Assembly: GCA_014905825.1 (NCBI GenBank)
Contig: JACGCN010000010.1
Coordinates: 806,001 to 870,000, forward strand
Reading direction: 5' to 3'
DNA: 64,000 nucleotides
DNA from: Lyophyllum atratum
Lineage: Eukaryota > Basidiomycota > Agaricomycetes > Agaricales > Lyophyllaceae
Shown: piece after piece, positions 54,664 to 64,000 of the stretch
How the letters are laid out: the number at the start of each line of letters is the position of its first letter
Numbering within the stretch: the first letter of the stretch is position 1
Made by a program: the position numbers and the translations under genes
Notes under the pieces: generated by a model
What the model was told of the DNA's origin: nothing
What the model saw: only the letters and a program-made list of their open reading frames with translations
Databases searched by the model: none

Positions 54664-57078
54664 ATGGCGGACAAAATCACTCGTATCGCCATCGTCGATT
54701 CGAACAGGTGCAAGCCCAAACGATGTGCGCAGGAATGCAAGAAGGTGCGTTAGATTATATCTGTCAGACGAATCGCCAGGTTCTGATCGGTGCATTGCAG
54801 TCATGTCCTGTCGTAAAAATGGGTGAGTGTTTTCAAAGGAATTTTAGATCGTTGAATATCCATATGGATTTTCTTTAGGGAAGTTGTGTATCGAGGTCAA
54901 GCCCACAGACAAGATTGCATTCATCTCCGAATTCCTCTGCATCGGTTGTGGTATCTGTGTGAAGAAGTAAGAGACAGCGCTCCTATATCATCCCTTCCAA
55001 AATTAATTTTCGAAATAGGTGCCCATTTGAAGCCATCGCCATCATCAACCTGCCGACAAATCTCGAATCGCAGGTCACACATCGATACACCGCGAACGCT
55101 TTCAAACTCCATCGTCTCCCGACACCACGGCCTGGGCAGGTTTTGGGTCTAGTAGGGACGAACGGTATCGGAAAGAGTACCGCTTTGAAGATTCTAGCAG
55201 GGAAACTCAAGCCCAACCTCGGTCGTTATGACGTGCGTCAACCTCCCTGTCTTCAAAAGTAAAACTCGTTCTGAAGGCGTGTTCATCCCATTCCAGGACC
55301 CACCAGACTGGCAAGAAATTCTCAAATACTTCCGCGGTTCAGAACTGCAAAACTACTTTACGAAAGTCCTCGAAGACAACTTGAAGGCCTTGATCAAGCC
55401 CCAATACGTAGATCACATTCCACGCGCGATCAAGGGAGAGATGAGCGTCACGAAGATGCTGGACTCGAAGCTCGAGCGCGATAACAAGCAGCAGATGTGT
55501 GACGAACTGGAGTTGAACCATGTGCTGGATCGAGAAATCTCTCAATTATCTGGTGGAGAGCTCCAGCGGTTCGCAATTGCGATGTCGTGTATACAAAATG
55601 CCGACGTGTATGTGCACTCGTCCTTGCGCCTTGTCTGACGATGGCTGATAGCCCCACAGCTACATGTTCGACGAACCGTCCAGTTACCTGGATATCAAAC
55701 AGCGATTGAAGGCCGCTGAGGTCATCCGTGGACTCCTGTCTCCGGACCGTTATGTTGTGGCTGTAGAGCACGATTTATCGGTCCTGGATTATCTATCAGA
55801 CTTTATCTGCTGTCTATACGGCAAACCATCGATGTACGGAGTTGTAACCATGCCTTACTCCGTCAGGGAAGGTTCGTCGCACCTCTCGACCCCGCATATA
55901 TCCGCGCGAAGCTCATGCAATCTTATCCAGGTATCAACATCTTCCTCGACGGCTTCATCCCCACCGAAAACTTGCGATTCCGCGAGGAATCTCTCTCCTT
56001 CAAGATGGTCGAAACCGCCGAAGAAGTCATGATCGACAAAACACGGCACTACACCTACCCCTCCATGACCAAGACTCTTGGCAACTTCAAGCTCACCGTC
56101 GAAGCCGGCAGCTTTACCGACTCCGAGATCATCGTCATGCTCGGCGAGAACGGCACAGGCAAGACGACGTTCGTCCGCCTCCTCGCCGGAGATACCCCCG
56201 ATGTCGAGACGGACAAGCAGACACTTGCTGTATCACTGAAGCCGCAGACGATCTCACCGAAGTTCCCTGGCAGCGTTCGCATGCTTCTGCTGAAGCAGAT
56301 CAAGCAAGCGTTTATGCATCCCCAGTTCCAGACGGATGTTCTCAAGCCTATGAACTTGGAAAACATCATGGACCAGGAGGTGAAGACGCTCTCTGGAGGA
56401 GAGTTGCAGCGCGTTGCCATTGTCCTTGCTCTCGGTATGTGAAATGACTTTTGCTAAGCGTCGTATTTACTAAGCTTTCTTTTAGGAAAAGCGAATGTAG
56501 CCGTCTACCTGCTCGACGAGCCCAGCAGGTAAGAGTTGTTCTGTCTCTCGAATTACTCCTGTGCTCATCTCCCATAGTTTCCTCGACTCAGAGCAGCGTA
56601 TCATTGCCAGCAAAGTCATCAAGCGGTAAGCCTTCAACATCGATCTTTCATTGGACTATTCTCATCCTCTGCGCCAGATTCATCCTCCATGCGAAGAAAA
56701 CCGCCTTCGTTATTGAGCACGATTTCATTATGGCAACCTATCTTGCCGACCGGGTCATTGTCTTCGAGGGTCAGCCTGCTCGCTCTGCGACAGCCACTCC
56801 GTAAGTCACCTTGTGTATCTACTATCAACTTTTTAGCTGACTCGCAACGCCTCTCTCAGCCCGCAGACATTGCTTTCTGGCATGAACAGGTTCTTGGCCT
56901 CCCTCGAGATCACCTTCAGACGTGATCCCACCAACTTCCGACCGAGAGTCAACAAGCTCAACAGTGTTAAGGATAGGGAGCAGAAGAGTAAGAAATATCC
57001 ATCTCCTCATGCTTCACGCGGCTTCCTGACTAATGCCCTCTTCCAGGCGCCGGCAACTACTTCTTCCTAGAAGAGTAG
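54664..57078 (+). CDS. RLI1: ABCE1/RLI1 ribosome-recycling ATPase
   Basis: Twelve exons: 54664-54744, 54801-54822, 54879-54966, 55019-55232, 55297-55607, 55660-55871, 55931-56434, 56486-56528, 56578-56625, 56678-56800, 56860-56987 and 57047-57078, giving 601 residues (yeast Rli1 has 608). Two 4Fe-4S sites: [15 protein letters not shown] and [15 protein letters not shown]. Two ATP-binding cassettes: Walker [10 protein letters not shown] and GENGTGKTT, signature LSGGELQR in each, and Walker B/D-loop DEPSSYLD and [16 protein letters not shown] and EHDFIMAT are the H-switches. It splits ribosomes after termination and works in initiation and quality control. The second exon is only 22 nt. Confidence 0.97.
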
Positions 57079-57759
57079 GTGTGTTCTATGATACACCAGG
57101 CACCCCCCGTCACCGGATTTGAGGGGCCTTGTATGAGAAGGTGTATCAGCATATATATGTATGGCTATGATACGCTTGGTTAATGTGGGACTATGGTACA
57201 GATGTGTATTGCGCTGACGAGAGAGAATGTAACCGGATTGTATTTATGGTTGATCCCGCCTGCCCTTCAGCTCCGCGCTTGGTATCTTGAACTCGCAATT
57301 TAACTCTGCATTTCTGGACGTCATACAGAACATAATCTCTTTCGTCTTTGCAACCTTATCGACGATTTCCCTGCCTTCTCCAGCAATTATCTGTCGATGA
57401 CATCCGCCCCGTGGAGCTCCACGCTGGACATGGGGCGTTGTATCTGCGTCGGCACAAGCTCAAGGCATGTTGCATACTCGCTCAGACTCCCCTACTCAAC
57501 AGCTCCTGCAGCTATAGTATAAAGTTCTCCAGCAGAGGGGAAAACAGAATGCGATTCGGCTGGGAGAATGTGCCAAGGTTTGCTAATATGGAGATGTAGA
57601 ATATGGAGAAGTACTGTAGCAAATGGCGCAAACGCTGAGTCCCGCCAATATTTGATAAGATATGCAAGTCTAGGTACTAGGAAAGGGCTAATAAACGAGG
57701 GTTACGCTGGCTGGGAGGGAGGCCTTCTTACGGTGACGAGACCTTGAAGGCATTGCAAA
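57079..57759. other. convergent intergenic region
   Basis: This lies between the ends of ABCE1 and the repeat-protein gene. No gene seen. Confidence 0.4.
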
Positions 57760-59092
57760 TCAAGTGGAATTGGCTGCAACATCAGCGAGAGATGAAAGCG
57801 CCTGCTGAACGTCAGGTTGATCGGCGATAGTAGCGGTTGGACCCTGCTGGCGAACGGCCAATTAAGCACCGACTTGGCATTGCCCAACAACGCAACTGGT
57901 CACTTACAAGTGATTCAGAGTCGGTGCGCAAGCCCTGCTGTTTGACAGCGGACGGCTTATCACCGCGCTGGGTCAATACGCGATCGAGGACTGTGCCAAC
58001 AATCGTTCGGAAGGTAGGGCTTCGGAGGACACCTGCGATGCCGGTCACGATGCCCTGCTGGATCTCAGGATTCGGAGAAGTCTTTTGAGAGTTCAACCCA
58101 TGCTGGGACAAAGCCAGGTCATCCAAACCGTCAATAAGTGTTAAGGAGGGGTTGCTTACGAGTATTCCAGGCATGACAGTAACCGGGTTCAATCCGTGTT
58201 GGGCCACCACGGTGTTAGAGACGGTGCCAATGAGCGTCTTGAAGATGGGGCCGGAGAGCAGGCCCGTCAAACTAGTGAAGATGCCTTGCTCGATCTCTGG
58301 ATGCTGAGAAGCAGTATCAGGATCCAGCCCACGCTGGGAGATAGCCGTATCGATCACACTCGCTAACGTTTCTTGGACCAAGCGATCCTTGAGCAATGAT
58401 GCGAAATCGGCGAATAGAACTTGCGGCGCATCAGACGGTGCGGAGGCGCTGACTCCGCGTTGGACGAGAGCACCATGAATGACCGTCGATACCACATTCT
58501 TAAACGTGGGGTTGTTCAGCAAACCGACCAGACCCGACCAGACGCCTTGCTGCACTTTGGGATATTGGGCAAGGGTGAGGGGCGTCAGCCCACGCTCGAT
58601 GAGGATAGTGTCGACGACGCTTCTAAGCATCTTGTGGACATCGGAGCTAGTCAGGGTGGACCCAATATCCGAAAGTAGGGCTTGCTGGATATCTGCAGCG
58701 GCGCCAGGGTTAATGCCATGCTGAGTGAAGGCAGTGTTTACTGCTCCTGATATTGACTGCTGGGCTAGAGGATGCTGGAGGGCGCTCGTGAAGCTAGACC
58801 ACAGGCCTTGCTGCGCCCCGTAAGGAGTGACCTGGGGCACGCTCAGGCCATATTGGAAGGAGGATGCGTCGAAAGCGTTAGGGAAGTAGAGTCCTTGCGC
58901 CGCGCCATACGGAGTCATAAGACCGTCGGGGTTGAGGCCGCACTGCGCTAGGGCCGTGTTAACGATGCCTCCGACGACTTGCTGAAATACAGGCTGCATG
59001 AGGACACCAACAAGGCCTGACCAAATGGCATGCTCGACTCCACTGGTATGGGCAGCTGTCGGGAATGCGGATATGGGTTTGGTTGCTGACAT
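57760..59092 (-). CDS. unrecognised protein built of about eight 43-residue repeats
   Basis: Exons 57908-59092 and 57760-57843 give 422 residues. The frame is open upstream only to a TTG, so the ATG at 59090-59092 is the start. From residue 20 on it consists of repeats of roughly 43 residues starting near 20, 92, 136, 180, 223, 267, 310 (shortened) and 344, with half a unit at 395-422. The pattern is QQG(I/V/L)-x2-GL-x2-L-x3-P-x-F-x3-V-x2-(V/I)-x3-A-(L/I)-x-QRGL-xP. No charge-rich or transmembrane segment and no signal peptide is visible; the pattern suggests paired amphipathic helices. I know no named family. A perfect donor (gtaagt) and the repeat-like sequence after the acceptor (ADQPDVQQALSSLAD) support the last intron. 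Confidence 0.75.
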
Positions 59093-59744
59093 CCCAACGA
59101 AAGAGCGGACGAACTCCAAATTTTGATGGCGATTTACCGAGGAAGCCTGGGTAGTTCACGGACTACTTATAACCTTTCTGAGGACGCACAATAACGATGA
59201 CATAACTGGTCCAAAACCGTAGATGGAGCTTTTGCCAGCCGGAATTCTAGGTACTTTGACAGTCGTCTCGAACCTGAAAGAGGAGGAACAGGCTTGAAAA
59301 TAATCTTGAGAGCTGTAATTATCCCATAACCCGTACCTCTGCCAGAAAGGGACCTCAAGGAGACGTAGGCGGTGGATGGGGACCTGAAGGCACGACATGT
59401 GAGTGAAACTTGAAACGCATAGGCCGTGTGAACCGAGGCAGCGTAGGGCTCACATTAGACGTAGCTCACGGACACATTCGACTTCGCAACGTAGCGGGTG
59501 AAAGGGAGAAACATTCCAAGAGAGATAGATATTGTCGCGCTGCATTTGCGAATACGAATGGGCGAATTCAGGAATTCAAAATGTATTCGTGTTCCGGGCG
59601 TGCCGATGATGGCATGAGACGTAGAAGCGTTGTAGGTACTCGCTTGAAGGCAGCTTTGAATGCTTTCAAGGGTTATCAGTCACTTGTACCTCCCGAGACC
59701 CCGGAGGTACGAGCTGCGATGGTAGATTATAGACAGGGAAGGAG
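59093..59744. other. intergenic, promoter side of the repeat-protein gene
   Basis: No gene recognised. A 115-codon plus-strand frame (59410-59757) has ATG and stop but no domain or splice partner. Confidence 0.35.
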
Positions 59745-60557
59745 TCATCGGTTTTGATTGAGGACACCATGGAGACCCCTTGCACGACAAGATAACGACA
59801 TGTGAAGTGACGAGCCTCCTTCGCTTCGCAAGGAAGTGGAAAGATGAAGGGCCAAAAGACCATTCCACGCAAGAAAGAGGTACAATTCTTCCCGTCCATG
59901 ACATGCTGAGACAGTGGGAGCATCAGTGCCTCGCATGTGGTACCGATATATCATGGAGGCATGGGCGGCGGTAGTAAACCACCGACCTTCGGGTGTGGGC
60001 CTAGGAAGAGAAGGATATAAGAGAACAAACACTGGTTTCGCATAGTTTCCCGCGCGCGCGCGAAATGCTTGGGCCACGAAAATCGGATCATACGCATGGC
60101 GAGGGCCTGAGGCTCTCCATTCAAGGAGTTCATTGACATGTCCAGTGGAAACCCAGCTACGAACTCGGGCTTTCCCAATGGTGACGCGTTCGGAAATAAA
60201 CGCCGTCTCGCCGAAGTTATAGAGTCGACAGAGGTTGCAGGGAGCCATACAGAGTTCGATGGTACCATGGAGCTCTATGTACCTTGGCGGCCATGATGAG
60301 ACCTGACGCCTTCTCTTGCACGGACCTATTGTATCTGAGTCCAATGCCAGCAGTTTCGTGGCCGATCTGTTACGCGTGGTGAGTTTACCCAAACCCTCGG
60401 ATGAGGGGTTGAGGGCGGGAGGGGGAGGGTATAGCTTCAGGACAGCCGTGACAACGAGGATGGCGAGCTCTCGAAGTTCAGACTCAGCCAGGTGCAGATT
60501 TACGCCACTCGTTTTGACTACACAACGTACGAGTCGTTCAACCAGCAAACAAGTCAT
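59745..60557 (-). CDS. possible 270-residue ORF, unrecognised
   Basis: The frame is open from 60635, but the first ATG is at 60555-60557 (MTCLLVERLVRCVVK). The part HLAESELRELAILVVTAVLKLY looks like a real helix; the rest is of mixed composition. There is no known domain. A plus-strand frame of 98 codons overlaps at 60316-60612. It might be one exon of a longer gene or chance. Confidence 0.3.
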   Translation of the reverse strand: MTCLLVERLVRCVVKTSGVNLHLAESELRELAILVVTAVLKLYPPPPALNPSSEGLGKLTTRNRSATKLLALDSDTIGPCKRRRQVSSWPPRYIELHGTIELCMAPCNLCRLYNFGETAFISERVTIGKARVRSWVSTGHVNELLEWRASGPRHAYDPIFVAQAFRARAGNYAKPVFVLLYPSLPRPTPEGRWFTTAAHASMIYRYHMRGTDAPTVSACHGREELYLFLAWNGLLALHLSTSLRSEGGSSLHMSLSCRARGLHGVLNQNR

Positions 60558-60679
60558 TTGGCTGCAGAGATTTCTTTTATATCTCGGGGAACCGAAGCGG
60601 CGAGGGTCATGAATCGTTGTTCTACTACTTAACACCGAGTAACAGGCATTGGTCTGATATCAACTGAGATTCGAGCAAC

Positions 60680-61649
60680 CATTCATTCAACAAAGTTACT
60701 TCTACATACCTACGACAAAATATACAGGAAGAGAAAATGCTCAAACGAGTGAGCGGGCGGAAAAAATTGGCACAGCAGACAAAGAATAGTCTGAATCGAG
60801 TTTCGATATCCAAAGGATACGAGCTGCGAAGTGAACTAAAGAACAGGCCCGTTCCATAACTCGCCCTGGAGTCGCCAACTCCTCGTACATGTGGACCCTG
60901 CACACACCTCAACCGGGTACTCCTATGATGGATGAAGCACCGGCTATGGTGCATAACGTATGGCAAAATCGTACAGCGTAACTCCGCCGTGTGTATACGG
61001 CGGCGCATGAAGGCGCAACGAAGGTGGTCGAAAGATGACCTGCCAGCAGAACCCAACGCCTTCGTCCATGGACCATCGGTCTCATTTAGACCGGTGCATG
61101 TACAGGGTCGTCGACCGTAGTAAACCCGACGCGCAGAAACCGCTATGGATGTCACATCAGACTCCACGAAGGTAGGTTCCGGGCGTGCAAGCATGCGTCC
61201 ATGTCGATAAAGTTGATACGTGACCCCACGAGCAAGTGTAGACTAAGAACGAGCTGCCCAATCCCCGCGGCGACTTTCAAACCCCGAGAATGTGTGGTCC
61301 TCCCTTGGCCCGAAGACCAAGATCGTCAGACATTACATAGAAAGGGTGTATTTCTGGTACGCCGCTTGGCGAGTTACCGCCAGGTCCCGCTAGGATCGAT
61401 CGAGGAGGACTAAAATGCTCAGACCTTGGCCCGTTCGCGAGTGGAGGCTCAAAGCCCTGTGTGCAACGAACATCGCAGCCTTGAGTCTGCTGTGGTGAAG
61501 AAGAAGAAGGGGGAAGATTCAATAGTCTAAGACCGGGAAATGCCGAAATCTCCAATTGGCTGGGAGAACGACAGCATCCAGTATTTTCCACCCTATCCTG
61601 CAACGTTCAAATCAAGCACGGAAATCTCTAACCATGCATGCATCAAGCA
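60680..61649. repeat. duplicated 1-kb block, copy A
   Basis: Directly repeated in 61650-62710. Shared landmarks include gagaaaatgctcaaacgagt (60731 and 61694), gatcgtcagacatt (61321 and 62361) and gaacgacagcat near the right end. Copy A ends with a broken version of the first codons of ASCC2. Confidence 0.88.
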
Positions 61650-62710
61650 ACTATTTCGAATTCTACACACACCTATGACAGAATATACACAAAGAGAAAA
61701 TGCTCAAACGAGTGAGCGGGCGTAAAAAATTGCACAGCAGACAAAGAGTAGTCTGAATCGAGTTTCGATATCCGAAGATACGAGCTGCGAAGTGAACTAA
61801 AGAACGGCACGTCCGTAACTCACGTTGGAGTCGCCAACTCCTCGTACATGGGGACCCTGAACATGCTGGAACCGGCCGCAATCCTGTCTTGGATGAAGCA
61901 CCAGTATGGTGTATAACGTATGGCAAAAGAGTGAAGCGTAACTCCGCTTGACTAGGAGGCTGGCGTGCATGCGTCTATCTGGAAGACTGCCCCGGCGGCG
62001 GCGCCGCCGGCTTCATGAAATGAGAATTCAATGAAGAACCTGATACCGTGTCTGTACGGCGGCGCGTGAAGGCGCAACGAAGGTGGTCGAGTATGACCTG
62101 CCATCAGAAACCAACGGTTCCTCCATCGAGCTATCGATGTGTAGACCGGTGCATGAACAGGGCCGTCGACCGTAGTATGCCCGACGCGCGAAAAACCGCT
62201 CCTGGGGTCTGTGGAGGTAGGTTGTGGGCGTGCAAGCACGCGTCCATGTCGATAGAGTTGCCAGGCGACGCCAACGAACAAGTGTAGAACGAGCTGCCCA
62301 ATCCTCACGGCGACTTTCAAACCCCAACGATGTGTGGTCCTCCCTTGGCCCGAAGACCAAGATCGTCAGACATTGCACAAAAGGGGTGTATTTCTGGTAC
62401 GCCGCTTGGTGGATTACCACCAGGTCCCGCTAGGACCGATCAAGGAGGATTAGAATGCTCAGACCTTGGCCCGTTCGCGAGTGGAGGCTGAGAGCCCTGT
62501 GTGCGGCGAACATCGCAGCCTTGAGTCTGCTGTGGTAAAGGAAAAGAAGGGGGTGGGAAAGCGCAAATTTATAGTGCCAGACCGGGAAATGCCGAAGCCT
62601 TACGTCAGATGTAGCTTACAGATCTCATTGGTCGGGAGTCGGGACGGTCATCATGGGGAACGACAGCATTTATCGTCTACCGCCTTACCCTTCAACGCAA
62701 GCACGGAAAT
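61650..62710. repeat. duplicated 1-kb block, copy B (upstream region of ASCC2)
   Basis: Copy B adjoins and overlaps the start of ASCC2. It holds an extra stretch of about 80-100 bp near 61950-62060, including a 14-bp GC-only palindrome (cggcggcgccgccg). Identity in the shared parts is roughly 85-90 percent by eye. Confidence 0.88.
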
Positions 62711-64000
62711 CTCTTTCTCCCACCCAGCTAGCTACTATCAATCAGACCATCTCATCATCTCTCCTCCAAACCATCGCTCTCCCTCCGTCAAAACGCGACT
62801 CTCCAGCAGCGCGGACATTCCTCGCATCCTATGCAAAGGACACCGCTCTGCAGGTTCTCAAAGGCCTGATCTGGGAGCTGACCACTCTATCCAAAGATGA
62901 TAAAATAATCCGAAAGCGGGCGCTTCTTCTCGCAGAAAAGATAGCATCCACATCGGGATTGGACATCCAGACTCTCCTCGATCTCTCAGTCGTTTACGCA
63001 CCCACCCACATCTCGCAAATAAAGTCGGTATTCCAAACAGCCGTAACCTCCGATCCGGCCCTCGTCCGAGCGGTAGAAACCAATCTCGTTCCCGCCTTCA
63101 CCCAACTCTTCAACCCAGCACAAGGTCTCTACGCGATCCGCAAGGCCTCGCATTGCATCGCCTCTTTCCTATACGCATCGCCCCCCGAAATCGTACGCTG
63201 CTTCTCCCACAGCAAAACCTTCATCCTAGCACTCGCGACGCTCTACGACCAAGGCCTCTCTACCATCGCACACTCATACGGAGGACTCTCCGTACTGAGG
63301 AACCAGAACACCAGCACCGTAGACGAATGGGAGCCGATCTGGGTGCAAACCAAAGTCGACCTCATCGACGCCTTCCACGCCATCATCACCACCCTCCTGA
63401 CCGACATCTCCTCCGCCTCAGGACGCTCTCTAGCCATAGAATCCGAGCGCACATTCGACATCATCTTCGCACTCCTGGAAATCCCCTCCTCCCCTCCCAA
63501 CATGCCCTCAATCCCGTATCTGGACCGCTCCCTTCTGACGGACTACCAAGAGTCGTACTCCCTTTCCCAAACGCTCGCCTCCGCTTTAAGGAACGCAGCC
63601 GAGAAAGACGCCCGCCTCGATCTCTTGGAATCGGCGCTCCAATCATTAGAGTCCGCCCCCGCCCCCGGCTCATCTTCAAGATCAAAAGACGCAGGCATAC
63701 TTAAGATCCTCATCAGGTCATCGGGAATCGCTCCCGGGATCGATAATCGTGGAAATGGGGGCACGGTGCGCTCGACGGGTTCCGGAGGGGTGAGTGTCGG
63801 CGGCAGCAAAGGGAAAGGACGAGCACCGGCACCAGCACCGTCTCAAGTGCCAGATATCGATCTGAAAGTCACGGAAGTACTTGATATTTTGCCTGAGCAC
63901 CCCTCGGAATATATCCGTGCATTACTCGAATATCCCTCGTATGACGGAAACCCGGAGAAGGTCATAGAAGCTTTGCTGGAGGGTACAGCACCGACGGCTG
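62653..64000 (+). CDS. ASCC2: ASCC2-like protein with CUE domain (3' truncated by window end)
   Basis: The open frame from ATG 62653 runs without an intron to the right edge: 449 codons. The N-terminal region (DNSIYRLPPYP-like start, then RTFLASYAKDTALQVL, RKRALLLAEKIAST, LFNPAQGLYAIRKASHCIASFLYASP) is that of activating signal cointegrator 1 complex subunit 2. A Ser/Gly linker leads to a CUE ubiquitin-binding domain at about 400-445 (VTEVLDILPEHPSEYIRALLEY...NPEKVIEALLEG). ASCC2 (Rqt3/Cue3 in yeast) binds ubiquitinated stalled ribosomes and, with the ASCC3 helicase, splits them in ribosome quality control. The end of the gene lies outside the window. Lack of introns over 1.3 kb is unusual here. 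Confidence 0.9.
   Translation, partial: MGNDSIYRLPPYPSTQARKSLSPTQLATINQTISSSLLQTIALPPSKRDSPAARTFLASYAKDTALQVLKGLIWELTTLSKDDKIIRKRALLLAEKIASTSGLDIQTLLDLSVVYAPTHISQIKSVFQTAVTSDPALVRAVETNLVPAFTQLFNPAQGLYAIRKASHCIASFLYASPPEIVRCFSHSKTFILALATLYDQGLSTIAHSYGGLSVLRNQNTSTVDEWEPIWVQTKVDLIDAFHAIITTLLTDISSASGRSLAIESERTFDIIFALLEIPSSPPNMPSIPYLDRSLLTDYQESYSLSQTLASALRNAAEKDARLDLLESALQSLESAPAPGSSSRSKDAGILKILIRSSGIAPGIDNRGNGGTVRSTGSGGVSVGGSKGKGRAPAPAPSQVPDIDLKVTEVLDILPEHPSEYIRALLEYPSYDGNPEKVIEALLEGTAPTA

Noticed and set aside
59093..59119. Longer N-terminus of the repeat protein from TTG
   Set aside because: Not an ATG; the first ATG is at 59092, before the first repeat.
60050..60062. CG alternating run
   Set aside because: Only 13 bp; within normal variation for a GC-rich microsatellite.
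60640..62560. Membrane-like minus-strand ORFs in both duplicated blocks
   Set aside because: The frames are not kept equally open in the two copies, so selection for coding is unlikely.

Overview
This is nuclear DNA of a filamentous basidiomycete, most likely an agaricomycete. Genes are dense and cut by many short GT-AG introns (about 45-65 bases). Neighbouring genes are often divergent with under 300 bp between start codons. The gene set is eukaryotic (COPI coat, NAC, GPI transamidase, GID ligase, ABCE1, ASCC2), all three tRNA genes carry introns, and there is a full-length Ty3/Gypsy retrotransposon. Gene models below were built by hand from splice signals, reading-frame continuity and protein-family conservation, and the exon lengths sum to whole codons.

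Layout. 1-14 kb: the 3' end of a membrane protein; an XPG/Rad2-family nuclease (minus); a small hypothetical gene (minus) divergent from coatomer alpha (plus, 14 exons); tRNA-Asp; a large disordered protein ending in three LIM domains. 14-28 kb: tRNA-Asn, then a 9.2-kb Gypsy element with two identical 957-bp LTRs, then about 3 kb of gene-poor DNA with a degenerate tandem duplication. 28-36.4 kb: NAC beta / GNAT acetyltransferase and coactosin / RRG9-like as two divergent pairs, a cytochrome P450, and a PAQR/IZH seven-membrane-span protein with an 18-nt micro-exon. 36.5-42.6 kb: a 3.1-kb element with 115-bp terminal inverted repeats sits between the PAQR gene and the GID-complex gene FYV10; it carries a decayed Gypsy tail and three 170-bp tandem repeats. 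After FYV10 come an exact 42-bp duplication, an 883-bp TTAA-flanked MITE and tRNA-Thr. 42.6-49 kb: a poorly resolved stretch, a two-exon hypothetical gene, and the GPI transamidase subunit PIG-S. 49-57 kb: a SANT-domain corepressor (Snt1/NCoR-like), a parvulin prolyl isomerase and ABCE1/RLI1. 57-64 kb: an unrecognised protein made of about eight 43-residue repeats, a duplicated 1-kb block, and the start of ASCC2, which runs off the right edge.

Most recognised genes are housekeeping: secretion (COPA, PIG-S), translation and nascent-chain handling (NAC beta, ABCE1, ASCC2, RRG9), actin (coactosin, LIM protein), protein turnover (FYV10) and chromatin (SNT1-like). They do not form one pathway. The unusual content lies in the mobile and repeated DNA near tRNA genes and in a divergent promoter, in the 43-residue repeat protein, and in the duplicated 5' end of ASCC2.
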